Below are positions 34,366 to 45,699 of a stretch of 64,000 bases of DNA, piece after piece (the stretch's first letter is position 1; the number at the start of each line of letters is the position of its first letter). Origin of the DNA: Lumbricus rubellus (taxonomy: Eukaryota; Annelida; Clitellata; Crassiclitellata; Lumbricidae). A model generated the notes under the pieces. That model did not search any database. It had not been told where the DNA came from and saw nothing but the letters and a program-made list of their open reading frames with translations. The stretch spans positions 25,374,794-25,438,793 of the forward strand of contig OX243820.1 in NCBI GenBank assembly GCA_945859605.1, written 5' to 3'. Both the position numbers and the translations under genes were made by a program.

Positions 34366-36241
34366 CATGGGCGCCCGCAGGATTTTTTGCAGGGGGGTCA
34401 GTCGACTCGGTCGTGGCCAGAGGAGTTAAGAATACAAAATAATGCCATTAAAACCAGCAACTCACACAACTATACATTATCTCAATGTAACGTAATATAA
34501 TATTTATGAGCCTTTCATAACAAAACGAAAAAGTGTTTAAACAGTTTTCGACTTTGATATAGGCTATGGCATATATTATTCATGTATATTAGGCCTATTC
34601 ATAGAAAAAAACCAATAACACTAACTAACTGTACTAACTATAATTATAGACTAACAGTACCATGCAGGGACGTCATTTCTTTATTTCCAGGGTGCAGAAA
34701 ATTTCAGGGGCAAAACTTCGTCAGCTTGTAACTTTGTATTTAGTGTCCATGAGCAAGAACCTGTAGTTGATTGATCAAATATTATGTTTTCTTCTTGTTC
34801 TTATATATTTCTTACCATATGTTTGATTCAGTTAGGCTATGGTAATTATTTTAAGTGCTATAGTATTTGAGATACAATTTTAAATACTAGCAAAGTATTT
34901 TGTACTTGCATTTATAGCACAATAGAATGACTGTAGGTCTAACAAAAGAGCATTCCTTGTAATTTTTCTGCAAAATTTCGGATGGAAGTTTTAAAAACAA
35001 GACTAGTATAGTCTCAAAGCTCAACCTGACCAGATCTAGAAGATCTTTTAAATTTGTAATGAGACATCATATGTCTTTAAAAGTTAATTCTGTCATCTTC
35101 AGGCATAAATCAGGCTCTTCAGCTTGCTAAATAATCTTATTGCAGAGGTTACTTCTGATTGAATTGTCTACAGTTGGCCTATTGTAAGCTGGCAAACATT
35201 TATAAATTGCTCGGATTTAATTTTTACTATGTTAAAAAGTTATGCACATTCAATGGGAACATCCATAATTTACCTTATGTACAGAGGGCAAATCTTTCTT
35301 TTCTGTTATGAGATCCTGACCATTAAGGTCTGCTCGATATTGCTTTGACAAAGCTAAACTTTTCCTGCCAAATCACCTGCAGGCGTACTTAGACATTTCC
35401 AGAAGAAATCAAACCTTTCAGCCAGATTTTACCAGGTAAATAAAGTACAAAATAACTAAAACTGTGACTGCAGTAGAGCACGATTTATGAACAGTGAATG
35501 AGCTTACCTCCACAAGCTCAGGTCACTGTGTTTGTGATAATAACATCAACACTATACATATAGGCTACCAGTATAATGTCATGACAGCTTTATCCACAGG
35601 CCGAATCACCAATAATTATTAAAAAGAGGCTGGACAGCCCTGTAAATGTATAGCCTACCACAAGTCCACAGCTGAAATTTGATATACTGTAAACTCTTGT
35701 GTCCTTAGTGTCCTATGAGAATGTGTGCGGGAAAGCAGTTTGATGAGAGACATCTTCCTTATGCATTCTTAGAAAGGAGAGCATAATTATGGGTACAAGA
35801 TGTTAGTCTGCATTAGACCGGCAGATTGACCATTGACCTGCATCACGGGAAGACAATTAGGGTGCCATCAATCTTACAAGTGGGGTTTGACGGCAACCTC
35901 TACGAGTCTACAGCTAGCTATAGTCGGCATATCCGATTACCGTACCCTAATGACCTGAGTGGTTGAAAGACTGTAACAGTTCCTCTGACGTCTGACTCTA
36001 TGCAGGCATATTATAATAGACATAATTATGACTGAGTAACGGGTTAAAGTAGTACCCAATATGTAGAGATAACCACAAGATATACCCCAAAAGTTGGTGA
36101 AGTAAAAGAATACAATGACTGTTGGGCAAGCTGTCCCGTTTAACCACTAACATTTGCCCAGAAAGTGCTATTGCTAATATTTTGTCATGCTTTCCAGGGG
36201 GGTCACGCGACCCCCCTTGACCTATGCTGCGGGCGCCCATG
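34366..36241. mobile_element. Large non-autonomous hAT-like element, 1876 bp, exact 8-bp TSD
   Basis: The left end CATGGGCGCCCGCAGGAT and the reverse of the right end CATGGGCGCCCGCAGCAT share 15 bases, and both continue into GGGGGGTC. AGTATGCC is exactly duplicated at 34358-34365 and 36242-36249. The interior is AT-rich with no ORF above about 80 codons, so no transposase. Confidence 0.85.
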
Positions 36242-36249
36242 AGTATGCC

Positions 36250-36940
36250 CTATCATTACTGTGTATATTTATGGGCTGTGCTTCACTATTAAATTGGTTC
36301 TCTTGAACCGAATTGTCACCACACCTGAATCTGCGACACGAGAGAAGACGCTGCACCGCACAGTCACCGCCTCAGCCACTGCCGCTGCAGCCGCCGACCA
36401 GGACGAAGACGACGGCCACCGCGGCGGCGGTGGAGCGGGCACTTCTCTGTTTGTCGAAGAACTCTTCAGACAATCTCTCGTCAGAATTTCCTTCGTGCAG
36501 CGCAGTTACTTGAGTCGACACTCGAGCGATACTCCGTCGGCACTATGTCACGTGTTTTACATCGCAGTATGCAAATGTAGCCTAGACCTACAATATTATG
36601 CGCGTCGGATGTGTGTTTGTGTGAATAGCCTTTCTGGGATGACGCTTAGCAGACGCATTTTATGCAGAGTTTTCCGCATGTGACGTAAATAACCTTACTG
36701 AAAACGGGTCGGTCCATAAAGTTATATGAAGTAATACGACTAAAGTAAAATAAGCCTAACCCTGAGAAGACAACTATTATTGATGGACGACCTTCACTGT
36801 CATGGCTCCATACACCGCTGCAACACATCACTTATTCAGTGTCATCTGTTGCATGGCACTGCGCTTGACTCAAGATCCAGCCTATATAGGCTACATATAA
36901 AATTATGCCAGCTTTTTTTACCACGGTTTCTGCTTCTCTG
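36250..36940. other. No assignable gene
   Basis: A + strand frame near 36261-36683 is Ala/Thr- and Gly-rich (TASATAAAAADQDEDD, GGGGAG), and an overlapping frame is equally open. Without splice context or a domain I do not call it. Confidence 0.4.
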
Positions 36941-37260
36941 GGCCGCCGTTTGCTTCGCTTAGTATACCCCCCGGAGACTCCCTAATTTCACGGTATACTG
37001 CTACCATGCAACGAAGGTCATTCTCCGTGGTTGGTCCAGCTATTTGGAAAAGGCTTCCTGTGACTCTGCTCACTCTTTCCATCGTCTTCTTAAGACTTTT
37101 CTTTTTGACCAGGCCTGGAACTCCGCCACTGGTCGCACTCTATCCCAAGCTTGAAAAAAGGAGGAGGGCTTCGCTAATGGTCTTTGTTACCACACAGTGA
37201 CGTTAAACGGAAAAACCACCACCAGGCCTAGGCTGGGAGCGTCTCTGAGTAGCTATGTGT
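36940..37260 (+). mobile_element. CR1-like LINE 3' fragment
   Basis: The + frame reads RSFSVVGPAIWKRLP, the FS-V-P-xWN/K-LP signature near the end of CR1-like ORFs, then degenerates. It ends in GGGAGCGTCTCTGAGTAG. Confidence 0.65.
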
Positions 37261-37330
37261 GTATTTGCAGTTTAACGTCACTGTGTGGTAACAAAAACCA
37301 TTAGCGACGCCCTCCTCCTTTATCCAGGCT
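37149..37330. repeat. Inverted repeat, arms of about 60 bp
   Basis: GGAGGAGGGCTTCGCTAATGG through TTACCACACAGTGACG (arm ending about 37207) is mirrored by CAGTTTAACGTCACTGTG through CATTAGCGACGCCCTCC (about 37269-37330), with a spacer of about 60 bases. It straddles the LINE 3' end. A piece (GTCGCCCTCCTCCTTTATCC) recurs near 40101. Confidence 0.7.
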
Positions 37331-37634
37331 TGGGAGTGCATCCAGTGGCGGAGTTTTGAGAAGTTATATCCTGAAGGGGTACTATATATAAACTTATGGG
37401 GTTGATTTGTAATAATTTTATGGTAATTATGATGAACCGTGGCATCCTAGTCTATTTAGTATAGTGAGATGGTCAGCTGGAAGTCCTAGGTGTTATAGTT
37501 TGTGCACAACACTGCACAATAATAGGCGGCGACGAGTGGCTCCATCTTTCGATTGAAAATTAAGTAGGACACTAGCTTCCTGTAAGTGCAACTCAATTAA
37601 TTGCTGCAAACATTTAACGCAAGGTTCGTTCATT

Positions 37635-37705
37635 CATTCATTCTATGGACTCATGTAGCTCCCATTTCAAGAAACCTACTCAGGAGCGCTCCCAGTCCAG
37701 CCACG
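37635..37705 (-). mobile_element. LINE 3' tail scrap
   Basis: CATTCATTCATTC followed by TTTCAAGAAACCTACTCAGG and GAGCGCTCCCAGTCC in reverse orientation. Confidence 0.5.
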
Positions 37706-37827
37706 ACGAAAGAAAAAGACTTGAAAAAATTCTGTAGTTTGTACATGCTTAAAGTAACGACTCTCTTTGTAAATACGTCACGCGACACTAAAAGTTGAAT
37801 ATAATTATTATTGTTGTCTTTTTGCAG

Positions 37828-37889
37828 ATCAAGTAATCAACATGGACTTAGACGGAGTGATTCCACGATATATGCGGATGATTCAATGA
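37828..37889 (+). CDS. Candidate terminal exon of the array gene
   Basis: The acceptor TTGTCTTTTTGCAG is among the best polypyrimidine acceptors in the window. Entered in phase 1, as every array exon would deliver, the frame reads DQVINMDLDGVIPRYMRMIQ and stops at 37887-37889. If real, the array encodes a secreted protein without a transmembrane segment. An AATAAA at 39734 could be its polyA signal, beyond the piggyBac insertion. No homology supports it; chance is possible. Confidence 0.35.
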
Positions 37890-38369
37890 TTCTTTTTAAG
37901 CTATAACATTGCATTATTTCAGTGTAATTTGTTTTCTTTTTTTGTAAACGATAAACAATCAAGTAGGCCTAGTGTCTCGCTTTGTTTTAGTTTTTACTCT
38001 TGAGTAGCTGCCTGTTTAAATTTTGCAAGACTTTTTGCCACATTTTTACTGGTGGATATAATTATTAAAAAATTCGAATTTGCTTCTGCTTAACCCTCGT
38101 ACTACCACTGGGGTCAAAATGACCCCAAAGCATGTTTGCAGTAGTGCTGCTCATCCGCCATAAGTGATATCCACAAGAAATTTTATGACTTTGTCGGTAT
38201 TCCTGTCTTGTACAAAATGCCAAGTTTTATTTTCCATTTTCTGTCACCAGATGGCGCTGGTATCGTTTACATACACTGAGTACCAGCGGGGTCATTTTGA
38301 CCCCAGTGTAAACTGTATGGTTATGACAAATATATGACATTTCTAATATAATAGAATACATTTATTTAA

Positions 38370-38985
38370 ATTCATTCATTCATTCATTTCGTGAATTTAT
38401 ATAGCGCTTCTTCAAGAAATCTACTCAGAGGCGCTCCCAGTCCATCCACAGCTAAAATAATAGGTTTTGAGCGACTTATAAAAAGCAGGTGAATTTAGCC
38501 TAGGCATAAGTCGCACGTTTAGTGGGAGGCCATTCCAGATAGCAGGACGCACAGTAGAAAAGGCTCTGCGTGGTCTTGTAGAAGTGCGAGCTCGAGGAAC
38601 CAAAAGCTCCCCCCGTTGTCGCAGAGCGAAGAGCTCGACGGGCTGCAAGGTCGGAGACATGTAGGTCGACAAAGGATAGACAGGTATGATGGAGCACAAT
38701 CAGTAAAGCAACGCCAGACAAGTGTAGCAACTCGGTAGGAGATGCGCTGTGAAACAGGGAGCCAGTGAAGAACATCACTCATATAAGAGACGGGGCATAT
38801 GTATAAATGCGGCCAATGAGGCGAGCAGCCGAACGAAGAACTCGTTCAAGGCGCCCAATTATTTCAAGTGGCAGACCCATGAGTACCGAACTGCAGTGAT
38901 CAATTCTACTAGTGACAAAGGCATAGACAAGACTTAGTGTCAGAGTAGCACTATGAGAAATAAATAAATAATACAATTTATTTGT
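38370..38985 (-). mobile_element. CR1-like LINE 3' fragment nested in the piggyBac element
   Basis: The minus strand reads FVTSRIDHCSSVLMGLP, VLRSAARLIGRI, DVLHWLPVSQRISY, CAPSYLSILC and TVRPAIWNGLP in order but across frames. The 3' tail is at the left (TTATATAGCGCTTCTTCAAG with (ATTC)n). This gives the best relative order of the family's C-terminal motifs in the window. Confidence 0.85.
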
Positions 38986-39033
38986 TTGTAGTATAGTTAC
39001 AAAATAAACTATTGTACTTGATTACTGAGTGAT

Positions 39034-39150
39034 TTGTTTTAGCAAACATAAGCCTCCCAAGAAATGGGTTCGTTGTGACTTCTGCCTAAGAGAAAAAGAC
39101 AGAAAGACACTCACTGTTTGTGCTAAATGCGTCCGTAATGTGTGCTAAGA
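39034..39150 (+). pseudogene. piggyBac transposase C-terminal Cys-rich domain remnant
   Basis: The + frame gives KPPKKWVRCDFCLREKDRKT then VCAKCVRNVC, a TAA stop, and EHC. The CxxC...CxxC...CxxHC spacing matches the zinc-binding Cys-rich domain that recognises piggyBac ends. The rest of the transposase, including the catalytic aspartates, is gone, and the stop lies inside the domain. Confidence 0.75.
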
Positions 39151-39159
39151 GCATTGCAA

Positions 39160-39545
39160 GAGCATTTGCTTCAGTTGCTAGTCAGAGACTCTGACATTGT
39201 GTCAACAATCTGACTGTTACTTTACTAACTTCACGAATTTATTTAAATCAAACATAGAGCATTTGCTTCAGTTGCTAGTCAGAGACTCTGACATTGTGTC
39301 AACAATCTGACTGTTACTTTACTAACTTCACGAATTTATTGACTTCAAACATAGAGCATTTGCTTCAGTTGCTAGTCAGAGACTCTGACATTGTGTGAAC
39401 AATCTGACTGTTACTTTACTAACTTCACGAATTCATTGACTTCTAACATAGAGCATTTGCTTCAGTTGCTAGTCCGAGACTCTGACATTGTGTCAACAAT
39501 CTGACTGTTACTTTACTAACAATCCTTTACAAATTTATTGATTTC
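39160..39545. repeat. 97-bp tandem repeat, four copies
   Basis: Copies begin at 39160, 39257, 39354 and 39451 (GAGCATTTGCTTCAGTTGCT). Neighbouring copies differ by a few bases. The first copy starts inside the Cys-rich domain remnant, so the array grew from transposon sequence. Confidence 0.95.
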
Positions 39546-39705
39546 AAACACATTACTAGTGAAAAATTGTACATTTTCAATTTAAACACTATTCTAATTC
39601 TTAGCAACAGAATTTAAACCATATAACAATGCAAGTTTACATTGGGTCATTTTGACCCCACTGGTATTCAGTGGATGCAAAATTTCCTGGTAATTTGAGG
39701 GTTAA

Positions 39706-41680
39706 TCTTACTGCTTAACTTTGTAAAAGAGCGAATAAAACAATGATGAGATTAGAGTTTCAATCATGGTGTCTTTGTCATAATTTATACCATTTTTTCA
39801 ACACACATAGGCTAAGTCTTGTTTCTTCAATGGCGATTAACAAAATATTTTCCCATGCATTGAGAGTCACTGCATACTCTAACAGCATTAAATTTTGTCG
39901 AATACACGTACATGTACCGTGATGTCTACATAGTAAATAATAATAATTGTTGGTCTTGTCATTATCGAATGACTAAGCAGATGTCCAGGACTGGCTAAGT
40001 CGGGAGTTGACAGTTCGAAGTATAATCCGCCACAGAGTATGAAAGCGTCAATTTTGTTGTGGATGTTTAATGACACTTCGACATATCAAAGATGATTAGT
40101 GTCGCCCTCCTCCTTTATCCAGATTTGCGACTGTGAAACTGTCAGTAAGCAATCAATGGTGGAGTTTGAAAGCGTCAACATTGAAGCGCCTATAATAAAT
40201 ATTATAACAGACAAAAGTTTGCTTATACACGTTTCTTTAAAGGGCCTATATACCGAAGCTCATGAGAAGAATGATGTGAAAGTCGAGTTAGACCAATTAT
40301 AAACAACTGAGTCTCAATCTCAGACGACTGCATGCCATGCATCAATCAAATGCACGACAAGAAAAAGATTTGGTTTCCTATGTCTATTATCCTCATGATA
40401 TCGCTAGCGCCTGAAAGCTGGATTGACGGAGGTGTTGGCAGAAGACTTAGTAGGATCTATTATAAGCAGTCTGATAATGCTTCCTTTTCCTTTTTGGTTT
40501 TGACTTGCCTCAAATCGAATTTTGTTAAGGCTGCCAACAAATGGGTCAAATTTCGCATAATTATTATTGTGAAGAAATTCTGGACGCGAATTCACATGAG
40601 TCTGTTTCTACATTCCTTTTAAAACTATGTTTTTCAATACATTGCAAGACTATATTATATGATGGCAGTTTCACAAGAAAATCAGAAAAACTCGTGTGAA
40701 AAAGTTTCGAAGTGAATCAATAGGCTATTACTAAATAGACTCACACATCTGTCAGTTTCTGGTAGGCCTATACATGGCCTCAGAAGTTTGGAAGCGCAGT
40801 TGCCTACGCACACAAACTAAGTAATATGGGTTCCAAACCCACGGCGCACAAGCAAAAGTGCATGGCACGCAAACAAAGTGTTTTGTCAAGTGAATTTAGA
40901 GTCTTCCGAACATTTTCTTATAGGCCTATGTGAAATTGTGAATACACAACAAGAGGCCTATATGCTACTCTATGAATCCAAAACATCCACTTGTTCTTTT
41001 ATGAAGAACGGTATTTTTACACCTTCCTATAAGTAGGCTATCTTTCAAATTTTGTCTTTTTTAAATTTAACTTCTGCGCCTTTCCAATTCATTTTCTGGA
41101 CCTATTATATACATGTAGAGTTATAGACCCTACTTATATGAGTAAAATATGTAGGCCACAGACCCTAAAATCGCCTTATATAGGCCTAGCCCTATACGTC
41201 TACTGTACAAATTTCCGATGAGCACACAAAGGTAAATTTAAATGTCTATGCTGGACTTTTGCTAGTTCCCTTAAAAAGGTTCACTACCCTTAAACTAGGT
41301 CAATTATTGGTCAATACAGATTAAATCCAATATTTAAAACAAATGAGTCCCAGATTGTCAACATGTGTTGCGGCTTCAATACATATGTGACCATGCATTA
41401 GCCCTATATAAAGACATTTCAACAGACTGCTTAATCAAACATCAAAACAACCAAAGCTGAGCATCTGTCATGCAATCAAATCGAAGTAGACCTATACTCT
41501 GTTTGTTTAGGAATCGCTCTGATGTCAGATGTTGCACATGTCTACTATATTTTAAAACAGTTAACAGCAATCGATGTTTTCGATTGTTTATCTCTCTTTC
41601 ACTCATTCCTTTTGACCTTTGTATAAGTTTAATTACGACAGCTTACGTCAGTTACTACACTGTACACTATGCACAGAGTG
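39706..41680. other. No gene recognised
   Basis: AT-rich sequence with small frames (for example 40332-40622) that have no domain or splice support. Confidence 0.45.
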
Positions 41681-41689
41681 AGATTATTT

Positions 41690-41825
41690 TGTGTGGGGGG
41701 GGGGGCTGAGGCGTTCACCCCAGTATTTCTTTGGGCCGCTTAGTAAAGTCTTCTTGTCACACCCAAACGCAATGTGGATCATTGTTTGAGCTCCCCCAGT
41801 TATTTTTAAACAATTCTCATACTCT
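41690..41825. mobile_element. Third copy of the TGAGAATTG MITE family
   Basis: A poly-G start, then CACCCCAGTATTTCTTTGGG, TAGTAAAGTCTTCTTGTC, CCCCCAGTTATTTTTAAAC and AATTCTCATACTC match 19747-19894. The left terminus is blurred by the G run. Confidence 0.55.
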
Positions 41826-42054
41826 TGTATACACTTCTTCAATTGCAATAGAAGTTGCTAATTAAGTCTTCAATAATATTTTAAAAGAAATCTTTGGTTT
41901 GTATAATTTGTTGCCATGTCAAAGATTTAGTTGTTTATTGCCATCCTTTCGGTTGCAATTGACCTATACAGTTTAACAAGGTAATTGTTTGGTATACATA
42001 GTTGATCCCCCTTGCATGCATACGGTACGGAGTGCATGTGAGGGTGACGCTTGT

Positions 42055-42305
42055 ACGACATTATAACCCTGGACATTATCCCGCGGACAAAATCCCCCAT
42101 TTTGCGTATAGGGCATTATCTCTCCGAACAAAATTCCCTTGCTGTAGGCCTATTCTCATACATGCTTTTTTAAAATCAATTTTAGGCGACTACAAAGTCT
42201 GTAGGAATAAATGTCCTACCTGCGAGAAAATGTCTCGGGGGCTTTTGTCCGGGGGATAATGGCCGGGAGGATAATGTTCGGAAGGGGGGGATAATGACGG
42301 TTTAC
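42055..42305. mobile_element. Decayed foldback-like element
   Basis: GGACATTATCCCGCGGACAA at the left and GTCCGGGGGATAATGGCCGG at the right are the same repeat units as in 31982-32728, in inverted orientation. Target duplications are not evident. Confidence 0.55.
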
Positions 42306-43320
42306 TGCGAGTACTACTTTAAGTTTCTCATTGGACCGTCTGGGCCTACGATGTTATGGACTAAAAGGTATGCAAACTAATTTTTTTTAGAAGCGGACAC
42401 ACTATTATCTCTACCATTAATATTATTACTTGTTTCAATGCTCACATTCTGTAGTCTTGGAACAACACTCCACATTGCATGTAAGGCGATCACCTAATTT
42501 TAATCAAATGGTTGCCTTGTAACACGGAAATAGAAATAGAAATAGAATTGAACGAAGCAACCAAATCATCGATATGCATGGCAACAAATTGCAATCTAAA
42601 GATATTTTAGAAATTATTGTAGGCCATTTACAACAGTACTTCTATTGCGCCAGCGCATAATGAACAAGGTATAAACCGATGACCCTCCAGAACTAAGTCG
42701 TAACCAGGTCAACATTGACAAGGTCTGTCTGGTAGAGAGAGATGCTACATGTGTTTAACAGAGGAACACAATAATACGTCTGTCATACGTTGACATATTT
42801 TCGATTCATAGTTGTAGATAGGTCTATGGCCAATTGTGAATATAATTATATATATACAGACTGTATATTCATATATTTCTCAAAGGTTTATTTACATTGT
42901 ATACATCAACTGAAGAGATAATATCGAGATCCATTTAACCACTCCATAGTTAGTTTCTATAGCGCATACATCTGCGTTTCTATAGGATTTGTCCCAACCA
43001 ACAGTCTTACATTTCTGAGCGCTGACATGTTGGCACTGCACGTCTTATTCAGCCACTCCAATAGAATAATAATAATAATATCGCCATCGTGTCAGTTCCA
43101 CAGTCGTCTCAAATAACCAACGGCCTGCCACAGACGGAAGTCTTTATTCCAGCATCATGCATCTAATACGATATTCGATATCCCGACACACACACGCACA
43201 GTCCACGAGAATCTTCCTCGGCTGAAGAAGGACGAGCTGATACAATCAAACAGCCTTCTCCAATGTATGTATGCATACATACAAGCTGCTGCTATGCATA
43301 ATATTCTGAAGCGTTTGCCA
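42306..43320. other. No gene recognised
   Basis: AT-rich; includes a short (TATA)n near 42845. No supported feature. Confidence 0.4.
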
Positions 43321-43925
43321 TGACTGTCGTGTGCGTCGTTCGCAGTGTGCTTTATACCAGCGCAGCACCTTCTTCAATGGGCGCCTGCATTATCGGAAAC
43401 CGGTTTCCTGTCAGGAAACGGCCGCGGTCTATAGATTTCCTTTACTCAACAATGCACTTTCCTGGATCGCTGTATCGGTCGTTTCCTCTTTTAAGGCTCC
43501 TTACACACTGCAGCAGCACCGACCGACCGGCGGACGTTGTCGTCCGGGCTTGTTGGCCGGGCGCACACCTCTCGATCGAACCTCAAGAAGAATCAAGCGG
43601 CGTTCTTCAGCCGGTTCTCGCACCGGATATCCGCTGCGTCTAGTAGTCTTCAATTACACTAGACGGCAGTAAATCAATCGCCGGACGAAGAAAGAATTAT
43701 AAGAAGTAGGTCGTCGAAGGATGCTGACCGGTTCGCCGTGTTGACTCGACTGCGCACTCGTTGCGCCGCGCATTAATTGAGTCGTGATACGGTAAACATT
43801 ATCTAATGTGTCCCGCTGGACGCCTCCGCCGACTGGCACTACGCTGTGGACATAGGCTCGTCGTCGTAGTCGTCGTCGTCGTCGTAGTCGTCGGCGGCCG
43901 AGAGTCCACCGGTCTACATGCAGGA
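43320..43925. other. CpG-rich block, possible regulatory region
   Basis: Markedly GC- and CpG-richer than its surroundings (CCGACCGACCGGCGGACG, GTCGTCGTCGTCG). Open frames exist on both strands but without domains. It may be a promoter or a first-exon region of an unrecognised gene; nothing decides this. Confidence 0.35.
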
Positions 43926-43939
43926 CAGAGAGGGAGACA

Positions 43940-44150
43940 CTAGGAGGAGGAGGAAGTGGAGGAGGAGGAGGAGGAGGAGGAGGAGGAGGAGGAGGAGGAG
44001 GAGGAGGAGGAGGAGGAGGAGGAGGAGGAGGAGGAGGAGGAGGAGGAGGAGGAGGAGGAGGAGGAGGAGGAGGAGGAGGAGGAGGAGGAGGAGGAGGAGG
44101 AGGAGGAGGAGGAGGAGGAGGAGGAGGAGGAGGAGGAGGAGGAGGGGAGG
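43940..44150. repeat. (GGA)n microsatellite
   Basis: About 65 GGA units, nearly perfect. Runs of Glu, Arg, Ser or Leu in its frames are artefacts. Confidence 0.95.
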
Positions 44151-44174
44151 AGGAGGGAAGAGAGGCCTTTTATG

Positions 44175-44292
44175 ATGGAAGGAAGGAAGGAAGGAAATAA
44201 GGAAGGAAGGAAGCAAGAAAGCAAGCAAGCAAGCAAGCAAGCACGCAAGCAAGCAAGCAAGCAAACAAACAAGCAAGCAAGCAAGCAAGGAA
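44175..44292. repeat. (GGAA)n then (AAGC)n
   Basis: Tetranucleotide repeats GGAAGGAA shifting to GCAAGCAAGC. Confidence 0.9.
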
Positions 44293-44633
44293 CCGGGTTG
44301 AGGCGCAGCGGATATATAATTTCCCGGACGAAGCCGGGTAGTTCAGCTCTAGTGCCACAATACAAGAACTGGTCAAGAACGGGTCAAGAACTTCAACACT
44401 TGCAATAGGGAACAAGATCCAATTCAGAAAATGTCTGTATACATACAGTTTAAATGATGCACAAGTTAAATGTAGATGTATCCTTCAACTCAGCGATCGT
44501 GCATGTACTGCATTCAGATCTGAACTGCTAAGTTTATCAATGAATTATTACTGTGGGTCCCGACTGTATAGTTGTTTGAGTACAGCTGCACTGTGCTGGC
44601 ATGAGCATAGCGACAAGCTGCACTTCATCTGGT

Positions 44634-44677
<44 letters not shown>

Positions 44678-44680
44678 GCT
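44634..44680. repeat. (CAAT)n microsatellite
   Basis: About eleven AATC units. Confidence 0.9.
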
Positions 44681-44974
44681 TTATTATTTATACATAACTT
44701 TGCAACAAGAAGACCCGTATTGCCAAAGGGTTCATTCGCAACACGGCGCCTTGAAGACAACCGATCGCTTAATTATCAAGCGCAATTATTGGTCTTCCAC
44801 GAATTAAAAAGAAAGCCTGCATAACTGAAGGGCATCTCTTTCGCATTGAACAATGAACATGCCATCCGGGTCTTGGGCTTTCGGAAGACGCCTCCTTCTC
44901 AGAGGAGCGGCGTCCACTCCCTGCTGAACACTCGGCCAGGGACCGTCACACGCATCGATGCTTATGCGGACGTC

Positions 44975-45110
44975 CAGTCGGACAGACAGACAGACAGACA
45001 GGCAAACAGACAGAGAGACAGACGAATGGACAGACAAACAAACAGACAGACACGCACACAGACAGACAAACGAATGGACAGGCAGACGGACGGACGGACG
45101 GATGCATGGA
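44975..45110. repeat. (CAGA)n / (GACG)n tract
   Basis: GACAGACA repeats with interruptions, ending in GGACGGACGGAC. Confidence 0.85.
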
Positions 45111-45294
45111 GCGTGGCGGGAAAATCTTGCTGGACGAACACCTGACGCATGTCGATGGTAGATCGATCTGCCGCGGAGGACGACAGGCGGTCGGTCGGTC
45201 GGTCGGTGGGGCGGCCGTGGGTCGGGAGGGTCCACCGCCGCCGCCGCCACCGCCGCCACGGCCGAGGCAGAGGGGCGTGCATCCAGCATGGGCG

Positions 45295-45480
45295 CCCTCC
45301 TCTCTCGTCCGTCGATTCCTCCTCCTTCTCCTCGTCCTCCTCCTCTTCCTCCTCTCCTCTTCCTCTCTCCTCCTTCTCCTTCTTCTTCTCCTTCTCCTCC
45401 TACTCCTCCTTCTCCTCCTCCTCTCTCCTCCTCTCTCCTCCTTCTCATCCGCCTCCTCCTCCTCCTCCCATCCATCCATC
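45295..45480. repeat. (CTC)n polypyrimidine tract
   Basis: CCTCCTCCT and CTTCTCCTT repeats; the surrounding 45150-45300 is GC-rich (CGCCGCCGCC). Overlapping frames on both strands are not credible genes. Confidence 0.85.
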
Positions 45481-45699
45481 CACCGATGTCGTCGTCGGTC
45501 GATTGAGCAAATATCTCGTCGTGCTGCAAGCAAAACCGACGGAGACGAATAAGCGGCGGCGACTCGATTGCCGGCTAATCGTGCCACGCTGCAGTCGGAC
45601 CCCGCCGGCGGACGAGGAGGGAAGAAGGAAGGAAGAAGAGAGAGACAGACAGACAGGCAGACAGGCAGAGACAGAGAGAGCGACAAACGTATGACGAAA

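Larger units (their letters stand above)
38094..39701 (+). mobile_element. piggyBac derivative, TTAA-flanked, 1608 bp
   Basis: TTAA at 38090-38093 and 39702-39705 flanks termini CCCTCGTACTACC and GGTAATTTGAGGG. Subterminal GGGGTCAAAATGACCCC occurs near the left end and its variants at about 38288 and 39650. TTAA target and CCCT-type ends are diagnostic of piggyBac. It holds a nested LINE (38370-38980), a transposase Cys-rich remnant (39034-39150) and a 97-bp tandem repeat. Confidence 0.85.

Noticed and set aside
36261..36683. 140-codon ORF with Ala and Gly runs
   Set aside because: Composition-driven; a second frame over the same bases is equally open.
39160..39545. CRISPR-like array
   Set aside because: Four direct 97-bp copies with no spacers, inside a eukaryotic transposon: a tandem repeat.
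43914..44408. Glu-, Arg-, Ser- and Leu-homopolymer ORFs
   Set aside because: All derive from the (GGA)n microsatellite.
44804..45694. Overlapping ORFs of 180-250 codons on both strands
   Set aside because: GC-rich trinucleotide and CAGA repeats; frames overlap on both strands and no domain or splice context is seen.
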